A stretch of 64,000 nucleotides of DNA from Bacteroidota bacterium (GCA_947469885.1 CANIQT010000001.1:62001-126000); one strand, 5' to 3'. Counted from the first letter of the stretch, positions 34,522 to 43,816 are shown. The notes: generated from the sequence alone by a model not told the origin. Program-made: numbers and translations.

Positions 34522-34522
34522 T

Positions 34523-35965
34523 TTATTGTTTTATAAATTTCTGACTATAAATTTCGTTGCCTGTTTTTAACTGAATAAAATAAATTCCTTTTGATAATCC
34601 TGAAACATCAACCGATTGTTGATGGTTGAGAGTTGATTGAAAAATTGATTCCCCCAGCACATCAAAAACTTTAAGTTCTCCACCCTGAAACTTTGAACTT
34701 AAAACTTGCAACTTGTCTGATGCAGGATTAGGATAAACAGAAAACAAATTTTCTTCCTTATTCTCGTTTACTCTTGTTATGGATGAAAATGTTCCACTCC
34801 GGTATTTTATTGTTCCAGAACCATCATCTTCCCAAACCACAAAAACTTTTCCATTACCTACAGCCACATCAGCATTGGTGATGTTACTTAAATCTACTGT
34901 GTCGTACAAGGCAGGAAATCCGTTTGCAATATTGTTAGTGAATAAAAGAGGAAGCTGTGCATTGCCGCTTACCATTTGTGTCCAAACTATTGCAGTTGCA
35001 CTTCCATCAGAAGCAATACGCGGAAAATTTTGTTGAGTCAGGCCGGCAATGCTACCTGTCAATAATGTTCCTGCCGAGCCGGTCATGGACGAAATAGATG
35101 ATTTATTAAAATACGTTCTGTTGGTTCCACTTGCTCCGTTCATATTTACAGAATAAAGTGTATCACCTATAATTACACCATCAGGACCAGAAGAAGGACA
35201 ACTCATCAGCATCCAGTTTTGCTGGTCAATGCCCATGCCGCCTGCAAACGAAGAGCCTGCGTTGGTTGAAATACCTGCCCATGTATCACGGTAATTACTG
35301 TTGTTATCTCTGTACATCATTGCTACTGTGTTTCCCTCACACACAACAGCACCCGGACAACAATCGCAAACAGTTGAAGTCATACTGCTCCATCCGCTTG
35401 CTTGGTGGTCAATCAAAAAGGAAGTTCCAAAGTTAGTTGATTTTGCCACCACCCATCGGGCATCACCAAAAGAGGCATCAAATTTCATAAAAGCAACTAT
35501 AGGATTTCCCAAAGCATCTGTTGTAACTGTCGGAAAGCGGGATATACTATCAACTATATTATCTACTTGAACAGGTGCCGAAAAGGTCATACCTCCATTA
35601 AATGAACGAACACAAAAAATATTGCATGTATCCGCTGCTTCGGGTGTTTGTTTATAAACCACATATACTGTATCTCCATGCGAAGCAATGTCAGGTCCCA
35701 TCCAAGTAGCACCTGCAACGGTTATATTCATAGGGTTCACCATTACCGGTGTTGTAAATGCAGTTCCGTTCCACCGCGAAAACATAGCACGACTGGAGTG
35801 ATGCCAAACTAACATCGGGTTTCCGCTTCTATCAAGCGTCATTCTCGGGTGTTGATTTCCTGACGTGGATGGGGCTACATTCATTCCCATCCCCCAAGTG
35901 ATTCCGCTTTGTGCATTTATTTTAAGTGCACTAACAATTAAAATAAGTGTAATTATGTTTTTCAT
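34523..35965 (-). CDS. T9SS-secreted sialidase-like (BNR) beta-propeller protein
   Basis: 480 residues. A signal peptide (to about residue 18) is followed by a six-bladed propeller-like region with RMTLDRSGNPMLVWHHSS, RSFNGGMTFSAPVQVD and KSTNFGTSF (Asp-box-like strands). The type A sorting domain (SVYPNPASDKLQVL to YSQKFIKQ) ends it. The catalytic Arg triad of true sialidases cannot be assigned. Its start codon overlaps the stop of the multicopper oxidase (ATGA), so the two are translationally coupled, which suggests a shared role at the surface. Confidence 0.85.
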   Translation of the reverse strand: MKNIITLILIVSALKINAQSGITWGMGMNVAPSTSGNQHPRMTLDRSGNPMLVWHHSSRAMFSRWNGTAFTTPVMVNPMNITVAGATWMGPDIASHGDTVYVVYKQTPEAADTCNIFCVRSFNGGMTFSAPVQVDNIVDSISRFPTVTTDALGNPIVAFMKFDASFGDARWVVAKSTNFGTSFLIDHQASGWSSMTSTVCDCCPGAVVCEGNTVAMMYRDNNSNYRDTWAGISTNAGSSFAGGMGIDQQNWMLMSCPSSGPDGVIIGDTLYSVNMNGASGTNRTYFNKSSISSMTGSAGTLLTGSIAGLTQQNFPRIASDGSATAIVWTQMVSGNAQLPLLFTNNIANGFPALYDTVDLSNITNADVAVGNGKVFVVWEDDGSGTIKYRSGTFSSITRVNENKEENLFSVYPNPASDKLQVLSSKFQGGELKVFDVLGESIFQSTLNHQQSVDVSGLSKGIYFIQLKTGNEIYSQKFIKQ

Positions 35966-37656
35966 TGTTTTATAAATTTAGTTGTTAGTAATTGATTCTG
36001 AGTTTTTATTTGAATAAAATAGATTCCTTTTGCCAGCGAGGAAATATCAATTGTTAAATTACTTAATTGCTTAATTGTTGGTTGCAAAACTGCCTCCCCC
36101 ATTATAGTAAAGATTTTCACTTCTTTAATTCCTAATTCGTAATTCCTAATTCGTAATTCATTTGTTGCCGGGTTTGGATAAACTCTTAATTCCTCATTCC
36201 TAATTCCTAATTCATTTATCCCAATAAATGCTGACGAATCGAGCACTAAAAAACTCCCCATCATTCCATCGTCTTCGTGCATCAGTATATGACAATGAAA
36301 CATATAAGGAGTTATTGAATCGGTATAATCGGTGAATTTGGTGATGAATCTAACAGAATCTCCAGGAGGAACCAACACCACATCTTTTCTACCTGCTTCG
36401 GATGCATTAGGAAGAGCTCCATTTCTATCTAAAATAAAAAACTGCATATCGTGAAGATGAAAAGGATGTGCCACCATGGTTTCGTTCACCAGTTTCCAAA
36501 TTTCGACACTGTTAATCGGAATACGATAATCAATACGCATCATGCTAAATGAACTATCATTAAAATAAAACGAACCATCCATTACCATAGCACTGTCGGC
36601 AGTGAAACGGATGGTTCGTGTTCTGTTAGCAGATACTTCAGGATAAGGAGTATTAGTAGTTAATGTGGTTGGAATAGTTGTTACCGGATTCATGGTTTGT
36701 GCAATAACATTTATCTGAAGTATGTTATAATCCACTCCATTCAAAGGACTATCCATTGGGGGACTACCGGGAGGCATAGGCATGGTTGGTCCGCCCTGTA
36801 TGCCAATTGGTAGTTCAGAACCATAACTCATCAAATTAACCGATGTACCTATATAAGGGGTAAGGTTAAGCACTACCTCAGCTCGCTCTCCAGGGGCAAG
36901 CCGTATTCTTGTTGTTAAATAAGGTGTATCCAGCAATCCTCCATCAGAAGCAATTTGATAAAAAGGCATGTTGCCTGTAAAACCAAAATTAAAAGTTCTT
37001 TCGCCCGAAGCATTTAATAATCTCAATCTCACCATTTGTGCAGGTGCATTGAGGTAAGGATTTTGAGTTCCGTTTACTAACAATGTGCTATCCTGCATTC
37101 CCAGTGGCATTGCCTGATTCATCGAATCGTACTGCTGACTTTGAACAATGATTGGAAAATCATCTATTCCATATTTTCGCGGAAGAACCAATGCCGATTC
37201 AGTATTATCTCTCACAATAATTAATCCTGCTGCACCTTTTATGGCTTGCTCTGCAGTTTTCATGTGGGTGTGGGGATGATACCAATACGTAGCTGCATTG
37301 TCCATTACTATAAACGAAGGATTCCATGTTGCTCCCGGCATTATTTCTGAATACGGTCCGCCATCTGCCACAGCTGGCACATGTATCCCATGCCAATGAA
37401 CTGTTGTAGTATCGTTCAATGCATTATTAACCGTAATGTTTATGTGTGAGCCTCTATAAAAAATTAAGGTGGGTCCTAAATAATGATAAGAATTAAAAGC
37501 ATAAGTATGAGATATATTTCCTGGAAAAAACTGCACACTATCTTGATGCATTGTTAAATTATAAAACGGACCAAGCAAGGTATCGGGCACAAACAATGCA
37601 TTTTGAGCTGATACCTTAATGGTAATAAATAAAAACAGGATGATTATTTTTTTCAT
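35962..37656 (-). CDS. T9SS-secreted multicopper oxidase
   Basis: 564 residues from the ATG that directly opens the signal peptide (MKKIIILFLFITIKVSAQ); an ATG four codons upstream is also possible. Copper ligands are visible in order: HWHG, WYHPHTH, HPFHLHD and HCHILMHEDDGMM, covering the trinuclear centre and the type 1 site with its Met ligand. The domain plan resembles CueO/bilirubin-oxidase-like enzymes. A type A sorting domain (RVYPNPATNELRI to TTKFIKQ) is attached, so it is exported to the surface. The sorting linker contains 7-bp repeats. Substrate may be Cu(I) or organics; not determinable here. Confidence 0.93.
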   Translation of the reverse strand: MKKIIILFLFITIKVSAQNALFVPDTLLGPFYNLTMHQDSVQFFPGNISHTYAFNSYHYLGPTLIFYRGSHINITVNNALNDTTTVHWHGIHVPAVADGGPYSEIMPGATWNPSFIVMDNAATYWYHPHTHMKTAEQAIKGAAGLIIVRDNTESALVLPRKYGIDDFPIIVQSQQYDSMNQAMPLGMQDSTLLVNGTQNPYLNAPAQMVRLRLLNASGERTFNFGFTGNMPFYQIASDGGLLDTPYLTTRIRLAPGERAEVVLNLTPYIGTSVNLMSYGSELPIGIQGGPTMPMPPGSPPMDSPLNGVDYNILQINVIAQTMNPVTTIPTTLTTNTPYPEVSANRTRTIRFTADSAMVMDGSFYFNDSSFSMMRIDYRIPINSVEIWKLVNETMVAHPFHLHDMQFFILDRNGALPNASEAGRKDVVLVPPGDSVRFITKFTDYTDSITPYMFHCHILMHEDDGMMGSFLVLDSSAFIGINELGIRNEELRVYPNPATNELRIRNYELGIKEVKIFTIMGEAVLQPTIKQLSNLTIDISSLAKGIYFIQIKTQNQLLTTKFIKQ

Positions 37657-37665
37657 TCTTATTTT

Positions 37666-37709
37666 CACCTCCTACCCCTCTCCTTTGGAGAGGGGATAAA
37701 GGGGTGAGG
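37666..37709. repeat. GC-rich interspersed hairpin (CCTCTCCTT core), copy 3
   Basis: CACCTCCTACCCCTCTCC-TTT-GGAGAGGGG with outer arm AAAGGGGTGAGG. It lies between the 37713 gene and the multicopper oxidase gene. Confidence 0.8.
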
Positions 37710-37712
37710 CTT

Positions 37713-38597
37713 TTACTCTTTAATAAATTTTCTGGTAATTGTCCCTTCTTTCGAAATTACATTCAACATATAATTTCCTTTTGATAAATTACTAATGTCA
37801 AGCATTGTTTTGGACGAAGTTGTTACGCCTTCCACTTTTTTCACTTGTTTACCTTGCATATCCATCACTTGTAAAGATACTTTCTGATTGTTCAAAGCAG
37901 CTAAATCAAGTATCAAATTTTCGGATGTTGGATTTGGGAAAACTGTAATGTTTGCATCAAAATAGTTTTCTGAAACTCCTTGAGTTCCTGCAAATGCAAG
38001 TGCATCTACCCACAAATAATCTTGATTGGTTGGTGTGGTTCCGCTTGCAGACAATACAATGATACAAGTATCAGGGTTGTTGCTGTCGGTACCATAGGTA
38101 AGTGGAATACTAAAATTAGCCCAACTCATTGCCATGCCTGTTAAGGTATAATGAGCCGATGCAACAGTCATTCTCATATTCATTCCGGTATCCCAGCGCG
38201 TTAGTTTCACATCCACAAATCCTTGGCTCGAACCAAAAATCATGTGTTGCCATTTGCCTGTTAAATTTGCAGGGCGATTGGTGAATGCAAATCCTGATTG
38301 GGGTTGAAAAGTAGAGGTATTAATAACACCTGATACTGCAATTCCTGGAGCTACTCCACCAGTAATTGTTTTTGAAGTTAATTTAAGATAAGAAGTACCT
38401 ACTGTGCCTGGTGTTCCTTTCTCGCAGGTATAAACACTCATGGCAGAAGTTGTAGAATTAAGTTGGTCCCAACCATCAGGATTGTTGTAAGTTCCCATGC
38501 TGGTCCAGTTTTCGAATCCTCCGTTTGGAATTAATTGTGCTTTGGAAATGGATGCTACCAAAATCAAAGCAATGATTGTGTAAAGTGTTTTTTTCAT
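37713..38597 (-). CDS. T9SS-secreted protein with PCMD-like carbohydrate-binding-type domain
   Basis: 294 residues. The signal peptide ends near residue 20. LIPNGGFENWTSMGTYNNPDGW opens a jelly-roll domain typical of the putative carbohydrate-metabolism (PCMD) family, and DYLWVDALAFAG closes it. The type A sorting domain (TVFPNPTSENLILDLA to TRKFIKE) follows. It lies upstream of the multicopper oxidase on the same strand with a GC hairpin between. Ligand unknown. Confidence 0.8.
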   Translation of the reverse strand: MKKTLYTIIALILVASISKAQLIPNGGFENWTSMGTYNNPDGWDQLNSTTSAMSVYTCEKGTPGTVGTSYLKLTSKTITGGVAPGIAVSGVINTSTFQPQSGFAFTNRPANLTGKWQHMIFGSSQGFVDVKLTRWDTGMNMRMTVASAHYTLTGMAMSWANFSIPLTYGTDSNNPDTCIIVLSASGTTPTNQDYLWVDALAFAGTQGVSENYFDANITVFPNPTSENLILDLAALNNQKVSLQVMDMQGKQVKKVEGVTTSSKTMLDISNLSKGNYMLNVISKEGTITRKFIKE

Positions 38598-38742
38598 TTT
38601 GGTTTTTTTTATTGTTGTTAATTATTATTTATTTATTGGTAATTTTATTTTAATGTAATGCGGGCACTTGTGTTTGAACATCAGTTTCAGAGACACGGAA
38701 ACAATGCAAGTGAATACACAAACATTGTTTGAAATATAAATT

Positions 38743-39162
38743 CTAAATACGGGAAACGCAGTGAAGCGTGTTGAGCGGAACACCCCAATCGGGTGGTGAA
38801 TGATTAAAAGAAGTAGAATTAACTGTTGAATAATAAGGTGATTGAAGAAGATAGGATGCAGAAATTACAAAACTATCAACAGATATTTTTTGAGGCGAAA
38901 TGGTTTTTGTTACAGCAGTTAAACCATCATTTATTGTTTTCACAAGAACATGTTTTTTGTTACAGCACGAAGATTTATGTTTTTGGTTGTTGTGCTTACA
39001 TTTGCAATTCTTATTAAAATCAATTCCAAAAACAGTGTAAGATGTTTTGCCCATACATTTATGCACAGTAATCTGAATTCCCATAGCCGACAGGCTAAAG
39101 GTGAGGATAAGCAATATGGAAACTAATTTTTTCAAACGATAGAATTGATTTTTATGGTACAA
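38743..39162 (-). CDS. HYC_CC_PP family protein (first of two close paralogues)
   Basis: 139 residues. A basic start and one hydrophobic signal-like segment (about 12-29, LVSILLILTFSLSAMG) precede TVHKCMGKTSYTVFG, then CKCKHNNQKHKSSCCNKKH, and a C-terminal SPPDWGVPLNTLHCV. The order HxC, CC, PP is the mark of this small Bacteroidota family, which is often found next to copper genes. The 44427-44816 protein has the same layout (HKCGGKTSYMVFG, CCDKKH, SPPHSG). Metal binding is inferred from the Cys/His content. Confidence 0.8.
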   Translation of the reverse strand: MYHKNQFYRLKKLVSILLILTFSLSAMGIQITVHKCMGKTSYTVFGIDFNKNCKCKHNNQKHKSSCCNKKHVLVKTINDGLTAVTKTISPQKISVDSFVISASYLLQSPYYSTVNSTSFNHSPPDWGVPLNTLHCVSRI

Positions 39163-39186
39163 ATGAAGTAAAGTTTTATTACAAAA

Positions 39187-39219
39187 AAAAGAGGCTGTGT
39201 TTTTAACACATCCTCTTTT
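39187..39219. terminator. Bidirectional terminator
   Basis: AAAGAGG-C-TGTGT and ACACA-T-CCTCTTT form a stem with one internal mismatch, flanked by A and T runs. It is downstream of the 236-residue gene. Confidence 0.7.
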
Positions 39220-39239
39220 AAAATTTCGGTTTCTACTAA

Positions 39240-39950
39240 TTAAGAAATCAGTTTCACTTGTCGTTCACTAATAGGTCCTCCGCGTTTCGGATTTTTGGTA
39301 TCATACCATTGGTCCCAGTAATTAAGATACTGACCTATGTTATCAGCTCCAAACTCCATGATGGTAGAAGCACCTGTTTCTACTTCGGAAACTACACCGG
39401 CCGACCTGTATGTTGCCGGACCGTTAATGGCAGTGGTGGAAAGTGCCCAATATCTTTTTACACTGTCTGCACCGGTATCTGGCGGAAGCCCTGCCCGCCT
39501 TGCTGTGGTGGTGGTGTAACCTTTTGCTCTCATTCTACCTCCGCCCACTTGCACCAATTTAGTATAAATAGCAGCCTCAATAGGGTCTGTTCTGTGAGTA
39601 GGATTGGCGCGATTGCTGCTGCCTACCACGTTAAACATCAACTCATCATCGCTCGTAAGATTGGGACTTGCAGCTATAATATCTAACAATGGCTGCGCAA
39701 AAGCGATGAAATTTTTGATAGCCAATTTCATGGCTTTGTTTACCGCAGGACCTTTTTGAAGTGGGTCGCCCCATTTGCCGTAAGTAATAAGCGCTGCAAT
39801 AGTTTTACTGTTCCAGTCGGTTACGTTTTGGGTGGTTAGTCCCAACCTTGTTCCATTGGTTGGGTCAATTACTATTTGCAAAAATCCATTGGTTCGGTTA
39901 ATGTAAATTGCAAATTTTTTTGTTGCTCTCGAAATTCTGGTTTTTCCCAT
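39240..39950 (-). CDS. Hypothetical protein downstream of 21-bp array D
   Basis: 236 residues, not recognised. There is no signal peptide or membrane segment and the N-terminus is basic (MGKTRISRATKK). Residues 60-105 look helical (VNKAMKLAIKNFIAFAQPLL); the rest is rich in Gly, Thr and Arg with beta character (NGPATYRSAGVVSEVETGAS). It ends ISERQVKLIS. Array D lies 97 bp upstream of the start. The arrangement is the same as at 19591, 29047 and 61264; a shared fold with them is less clear than among those three. Confidence 0.7.
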   Translation of the reverse strand: MGKTRISRATKKFAIYINRTNGFLQIVIDPTNGTRLGLTTQNVTDWNSKTIAALITYGKWGDPLQKGPAVNKAMKLAIKNFIAFAQPLLDIIAASPNLTSDDELMFNVVGSSNRANPTHRTDPIEAAIYTKLVQVGGGRMRAKGYTTTTARRAGLPPDTGADSVKRYWALSTTAINGPATYRSAGVVSEVETGASTIMEFGADNIGQYLNYWDQWYDTKNPKRGGPISERQVKLIS

Positions 39951-40046
39951 TTTTGTTAAGTTTAATTGTGAATATTGATTATTTGTGTTGTTTCTATATT
40001 ATCTCTTAATAATAAAGTTGGTTTTCAGTTAGTTAACTATTTATCG

Positions 40047-40256
40047 CTGTTGTCGATCATTTTGGTTTGCCTGTCAACCATTTTAGTTTGCCTGTCAACC
40101 ATTTTGGTTTGCCTGTCATTTATTTTGAATTGCCTGTCACCTATTTTAGTTTGTCTGTCATTCATTTTGATTTGCCTCTCAACCATTTTGTATTGCCTGT
40201 CATTCATTTTGTATTGCCTGTCAACCGTTTTGAATTGCCTGTCATTCATTTTGTTT
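40047..40256. repeat. 21-bp tandem repeat array D (ten units)
   Basis: Ten consecutive 21-bp units start at 40047 (degraded first unit) and 40068, 40089, 40110, 40131, 40152, 40173, 40194, 40215, 40236. The core is TGCCTGTCAACCATTTTAGT plus T; positions 9-12 alternate between AACC and ATTC-like forms. On the minus strand it reads as a heptapeptide (MVDRQTK), which I take as a by-product of the period. A lone inverted copy, TTGACAGGCA, lies at 40415-40424. Nothing else is seen in the remaining gap up to 40470. Confidence 0.95.
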
Positions 40257-40470
40257 CTTTTAAGGAACGAATCAAATCGTTTTACTTTTCTTTTCTTTTA
40301 CTCTCCTTTAGTTTTAAAAAAATTTGGTGTTGTAAAAGTAGCGTATCCAGAAACATGATTATAAATAAAATCTATGGAATTCCAACATTTGGGTTCATTT
40401 AATGAAATGTAGTATTGACAGGCATTTGGAAGCAAAAAGCAGGAAAAATGATGTTTCGGATTTCCATAGT

Positions 40471-40896
40471 TCAGAAATTTTGAATCACAATTATTGCCTG
40501 TTCATCCGTTCGAACCCCTATTAAAAGGTTTGCCATTCCATAATGCCCATGAGTGGTTGGCTCACTCACATTGAGATGCGAGGCAATCAGTTTTCTGTCC
40601 GATATATCGATGCCGGTAATCAGCGTATTGGTTTGCGAAGCAGTAAGCCCGTTGTAAGCACAAAATCGTTGTTCATATATGTATCTATCAGGAATGTAAA
40701 TATTAGCAGGGCTGGTAAGATTATAGCCAAACATATTAAAATGCTGGCAGTTTTGGAGATGGTTACGAAAAGCCATATTTTTCATAAAAAAATAACTCAT
40801 CTCTTTACAGAATTCATCGATAGTGTTACCCGTAATGGTTTTGTTATAAACCAAAAGATTTCTTGTTGCAAGTACATTTGTGTTGGCTAAGAACAT
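40471..40896 (-). CDS. Hypothetical protein
   Basis: 141 residues, not recognised. It has no signal peptide and no clear membrane span. It contains a helical stretch (IDEFCKEMSYFFMKNMAFRN) and a C-terminal part with GHYGMANLLIGVRTDEQ. It is on the same strand as the 236-residue gene and lies on the other side of array D. Coding is supported by length in this AT-rich gap and by a terminator placed upstream at 40989. Confidence 0.55.
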   Translation of the reverse strand: MFLANTNVLATRNLLVYNKTITGNTIDEFCKEMSYFFMKNMAFRNHLQNCQHFNMFGYNLTSPANIYIPDRYIYEQRFCAYNGLTASQTNTLITGIDISDRKLIASHLNVSEPTTHGHYGMANLLIGVRTDEQAIIVIQNF

Positions 40897-40988
40897 GCTG
40901 AAAACAGTTGAAGTTAGTAGTTGATTTGTTGTAGATAAGACGATGGAAAGGGGAGAAAAGTTACAGGTATTAATAAATAAATAAAAAC

Positions 40989-41018
40989 AAAAGCCCCGCT
41001 ATTTAAAGCAGGGCTTTT
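40989..41018. terminator. Bidirectional terminator
   Basis: AAAAGCCCCGCT-ATTTAA-AGCAGGGCTTTT forms an 11-bp stem with one mismatch. It lies downstream of the Cys-rich copper-storage-like gene. Confidence 0.75.
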
Positions 41019-41069
41019 GGTTTAAGGCAAATGTTATTTCTCCCTTTAAAGAAATAAAAACATTAACAC

Positions 41070-41492
41070 TTACATTTCTTTACACGACTTTGCAGCAGCG
41101 CGACAATCGGTAGCGCATTTTTTACAATCAGCCATATCGAATTTGTCGCATTCGGTAGCACATTTTTCACACACTTTTGCACACTCCGCGCATTTTGCTT
41201 TGCAATCTTTGCTGTTTGCTTTCATCATCTTTACTGCTTCTGTGCAGCTTGCTACACATTCTTTGCAAAGTTTTTCGCACTCAGCCATTTTTGGATTTTT
41301 TTCTTTTGCACACATTGCCATCACTTTATTGCACGAAGCAATACAGGCGTTGCAGGCATCAATGCACGCTTTGTTTTTGTCATCAGCAATAACATACGCT
41401 TTACTTACTTTGTTATAATTAAATAACATTTTCGATGTTGCAGTGGTGGTTATAAAACCAACTACAACCATTAATAAAATTAATTTTTTCAT
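41070..41492 (-). CDS. Exported four-helix Cys-rich (Csp-like) copper-binding protein
   Basis: 140 residues with a signal-like N-terminus (MKKLILLMVVVGFITTTATS). The mature part is a run of CxxxC-type helices (ACIDACNACIASCNKVMAMC, CEKLCKECVASC, CKAKCAECAKVCEKCATEC, CKKCATDC) with about 20 Cys. This is the four-helix bundle of copper storage proteins (Csp/DUF326), whose Cys point into the bundle and hold Cu(I). The signal peptide places it in the periplasm, as for Csp1. It lies upstream of the 40471 gene and downstream of the CopA-like oxidase, at the centre of the metal island. Confidence 0.9.
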   Translation of the reverse strand: MKKLILLMVVVGFITTTATSKMLFNYNKVSKAYVIADDKNKACIDACNACIASCNKVMAMCAKEKNPKMAECEKLCKECVASCTEAVKMMKANSKDCKAKCAECAKVCEKCATECDKFDMADCKKCATDCRAAAKSCKEM

Positions 41493-41685
41493 TTTGTTTT
41501 TGTTTTAAATTGTTTATAAATAATTTACAGTACAAAGGTGAACTGACTTTCATTCTCAAAATATGATAAAGGTCATACTCAGAAATAATAGTTGTCATCT
41601 TTATTATAATACAAAGGTGGGTAGGTTTCAGAACATAATTGTTTCATTCTCTTTTCAAAGAGTTACATAATTCACCTGTTTTATT

Positions 41686-43806
41686 TTAGTAAGTAAAAGT
41701 TATCCCTCCACCGGCTCCAAAGTGGGAATCGAAGTTTGCGGAGAGCGATAGGCGTTTAATTAAAATATAACGCAACGCTATTTCATATTCATAGTCGGTG
41801 TTCCACACCGCATCTAAGCGCAAACGATTGGTAATTGCTAAATCATTTCTACCAATTTGAAACCGAACATGCCCGGTATGGTCTATTCTCAAATCAGTTT
41901 GAATAAATAGGGGCAATAAATATTGAATTCCCACAGTTGCCACTCCGCGGTTATTTGCTGAGTTGGGTGTATCTCCTTCCATTTCAAGATGAGCCTCGCT
42001 ATGCTGCATCAACACTCGATAATCACTACCTACATATATTTTCAAGAACTGTCTATGGTCTATATATCTTGCAAAATGGGTTTCTGATTCAAAACTTCCC
42101 ATGTAGTTCAGCATTCCCATTCCATCAAAAACATAATGACGATTCATCAACATTAGTTTTGGAAACACTCCATTTGATTGTGTTGCTATGTAAGCAGAGA
42201 AATGCCACATTCTTTCGTCTTTAATAAATTTATACCAACTGTTTTTTATTCCTGCAACCTCTTTGTTTGGTATTGAGTCGGGCACTGAAAACACCCTGCC
42301 CATGCCGCTCATCATGTGATATAGAATATGACAATGAAAAAACCAATCGCCTGTATAGTTGGCAGCAAATTCAATCGTGTCTGTTTCCATTGGCATTATA
42401 TCTAACACATTTTTTAGTGGAGAATATTCTCCCTGCCCGTTAAGCACTCTAAAAAACTGCCCATGCAAGTGCATCGGGTGGCGCATCATGGTTTGATTAT
42501 TTAAAATGACACGAACATTTTCTCCTTTATGAATTAAAATTTTAGAAGTATCACCAAGAGTTGTATTGTTGATACTCCATTGATAACGGTTCATATTTCC
42601 TGTCAATGTAAAGTTCAAAATTTTTGTTGGAGCTTTGGGTAAGCTCGTATTATTGGGCGAACGGAGCATAGCATAATTTAATGTAACTAGTTCACCACTT
42701 TCCATTTCCGAATACATAACAGTATTCATATCCATTTGTTGATTGCTCATTTGCATTCCCATTGCGTCCATTTTACCGTTGAATTTCATCATGGAGTTCA
42801 TCATTTTCATTCCTTCAAAATATTTTAAAGTAGGAAGAGTGGGTGCAAATATTTTCATTCCGTCACCTAGCCAAATCGAAGTTGATTTAGTTCTGTCTTC
42901 TGCAGTTGCTTTAAATTCGTAACTTCTGTCGTCAGGCACGGTAACTATAACATCATATGTTTCTGCAACAGCTATTAACATTCTGTTCACTACCACAGGC
43001 ACCACATCCTGCCCGTCATTAGCAACTACTGTTAATTTACTACCTGCATATTGCAACCAAAAATAAGTGGATGATGAACCATTAATAACTCGCAATTTTA
43101 CTTTCTCCCCAGGTTTCAGCTTTGGTCCAGTTTGTTCTTTCACTCCATTGGTAAGCATTGCATCATAATATACATCGCTTACATCCATTGCAAACATTCT
43201 TTTCCATTCATTTTCCACTTTGGTTTTGAAAAAACCTTTTACTATTGCTTCGCCATAATTTTGCGTAGAGCCTTTTTTTATTCCATACCAATCGTTCGCT
43301 TGTTTTAACGAACGCAACACTTCTTTTGGTTTCTCGTTTGTCCAGTCGCTCAGCAATACAGTAAACTGAGGAAGAGTGTCTGCTTGTTTTTTATTTATTA
43401 TCAATGCACCGTATAACCCTGATTGTTCCTGCAACTCAGTATGCGCATGATACCAATACGTTCCGTTTTGAACAATCGGAAATTTGTACTTGAATGTAGC
43501 ATGTGCCTTTATTGGAGCATAAGTAAGAAAGGGCACTCCATCCTGATCATTTGGTAAAATCAATCCATGCCAATGAATTGATGTGGTACGGTTCATTAAA
43601 TTGTGAACATAAATTTCTGCAGTGTCGCCTTCGGTAAAAATTAGTGTTGGTGCCGGAATTTGTCCGTTCACTGCAATTGCTTTCGCAGATTTTCCCGAAT
43701 AATTTACAGTAGTATCGTTTACAAACAAATCGTAACGCACTAATTTTTGTGCATTAACAAAGGAATTTGCCGAAAAAATAAGAATAAAAAAAAGTAAATT
43801 TCTCAA
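41686..43806 (-). CDS. CopA-type multicopper oxidase fused to a CopB-like outer-membrane barrel
   Basis: 706 residues. The signal peptide ends near residue 19. The oxidase part (20-520) has HWHG (78-81), WYHAH (118-122), a Met-rich segment (MKMMNSMMKFNGKMDAMGMQ and following), HPMHLHG and HCHILYHMMSGMG. Residues from about 525 to 706 (ERMWHFSAYIATQSNG to GAGGGITFTY) look like CopB, the outer-membrane copper-resistance barrel normally encoded by a separate gene. CopA oxidises Cu(I); CopB binds or passes copper at the outer membrane. There is no sorting domain, so the barrel may anchor the oxidase. It ends 180 bp from the Csp-like gene and starts 11 bp after the DUF3347 gene. Confidence 0.9.
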   Translation of the reverse strand: MRNLLFFILIFSANSFVNAQKLVRYDLFVNDTTVNYSGKSAKAIAVNGQIPAPTLIFTEGDTAEIYVHNLMNRTTSIHWHGLILPNDQDGVPFLTYAPIKAHATFKYKFPIVQNGTYWYHAHTELQEQSGLYGALIINKKQADTLPQFTVLLSDWTNEKPKEVLRSLKQANDWYGIKKGSTQNYGEAIVKGFFKTKVENEWKRMFAMDVSDVYYDAMLTNGVKEQTGPKLKPGEKVKLRVINGSSSTYFWLQYAGSKLTVVANDGQDVVPVVVNRMLIAVAETYDVIVTVPDDRSYEFKATAEDRTKSTSIWLGDGMKIFAPTLPTLKYFEGMKMMNSMMKFNGKMDAMGMQMSNQQMDMNTVMYSEMESGELVTLNYAMLRSPNNTSLPKAPTKILNFTLTGNMNRYQWSINNTTLGDTSKILIHKGENVRVILNNQTMMRHPMHLHGQFFRVLNGQGEYSPLKNVLDIMPMETDTIEFAANYTGDWFFHCHILYHMMSGMGRVFSVPDSIPNKEVAGIKNSWYKFIKDERMWHFSAYIATQSNGVFPKLMLMNRHYVFDGMGMLNYMGSFESETHFARYIDHRQFLKIYVGSDYRVLMQHSEAHLEMEGDTPNSANNRGVATVGIQYLLPLFIQTDLRIDHTGHVRFQIGRNDLAITNRLRLDAVWNTDYEYEIALRYILIKRLSLSANFDSHFGAGGGITFTY

Positions 43807-43816
43807 ACTTATTTAA

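Noticed and set aside
39975..40402. Frames of 127, 111 and 70 codons across array D
   Set aside because: Same reason: simultaneous open frames from a 21-bp period. The hydrophobic look of one frame comes from T-rich repeats.
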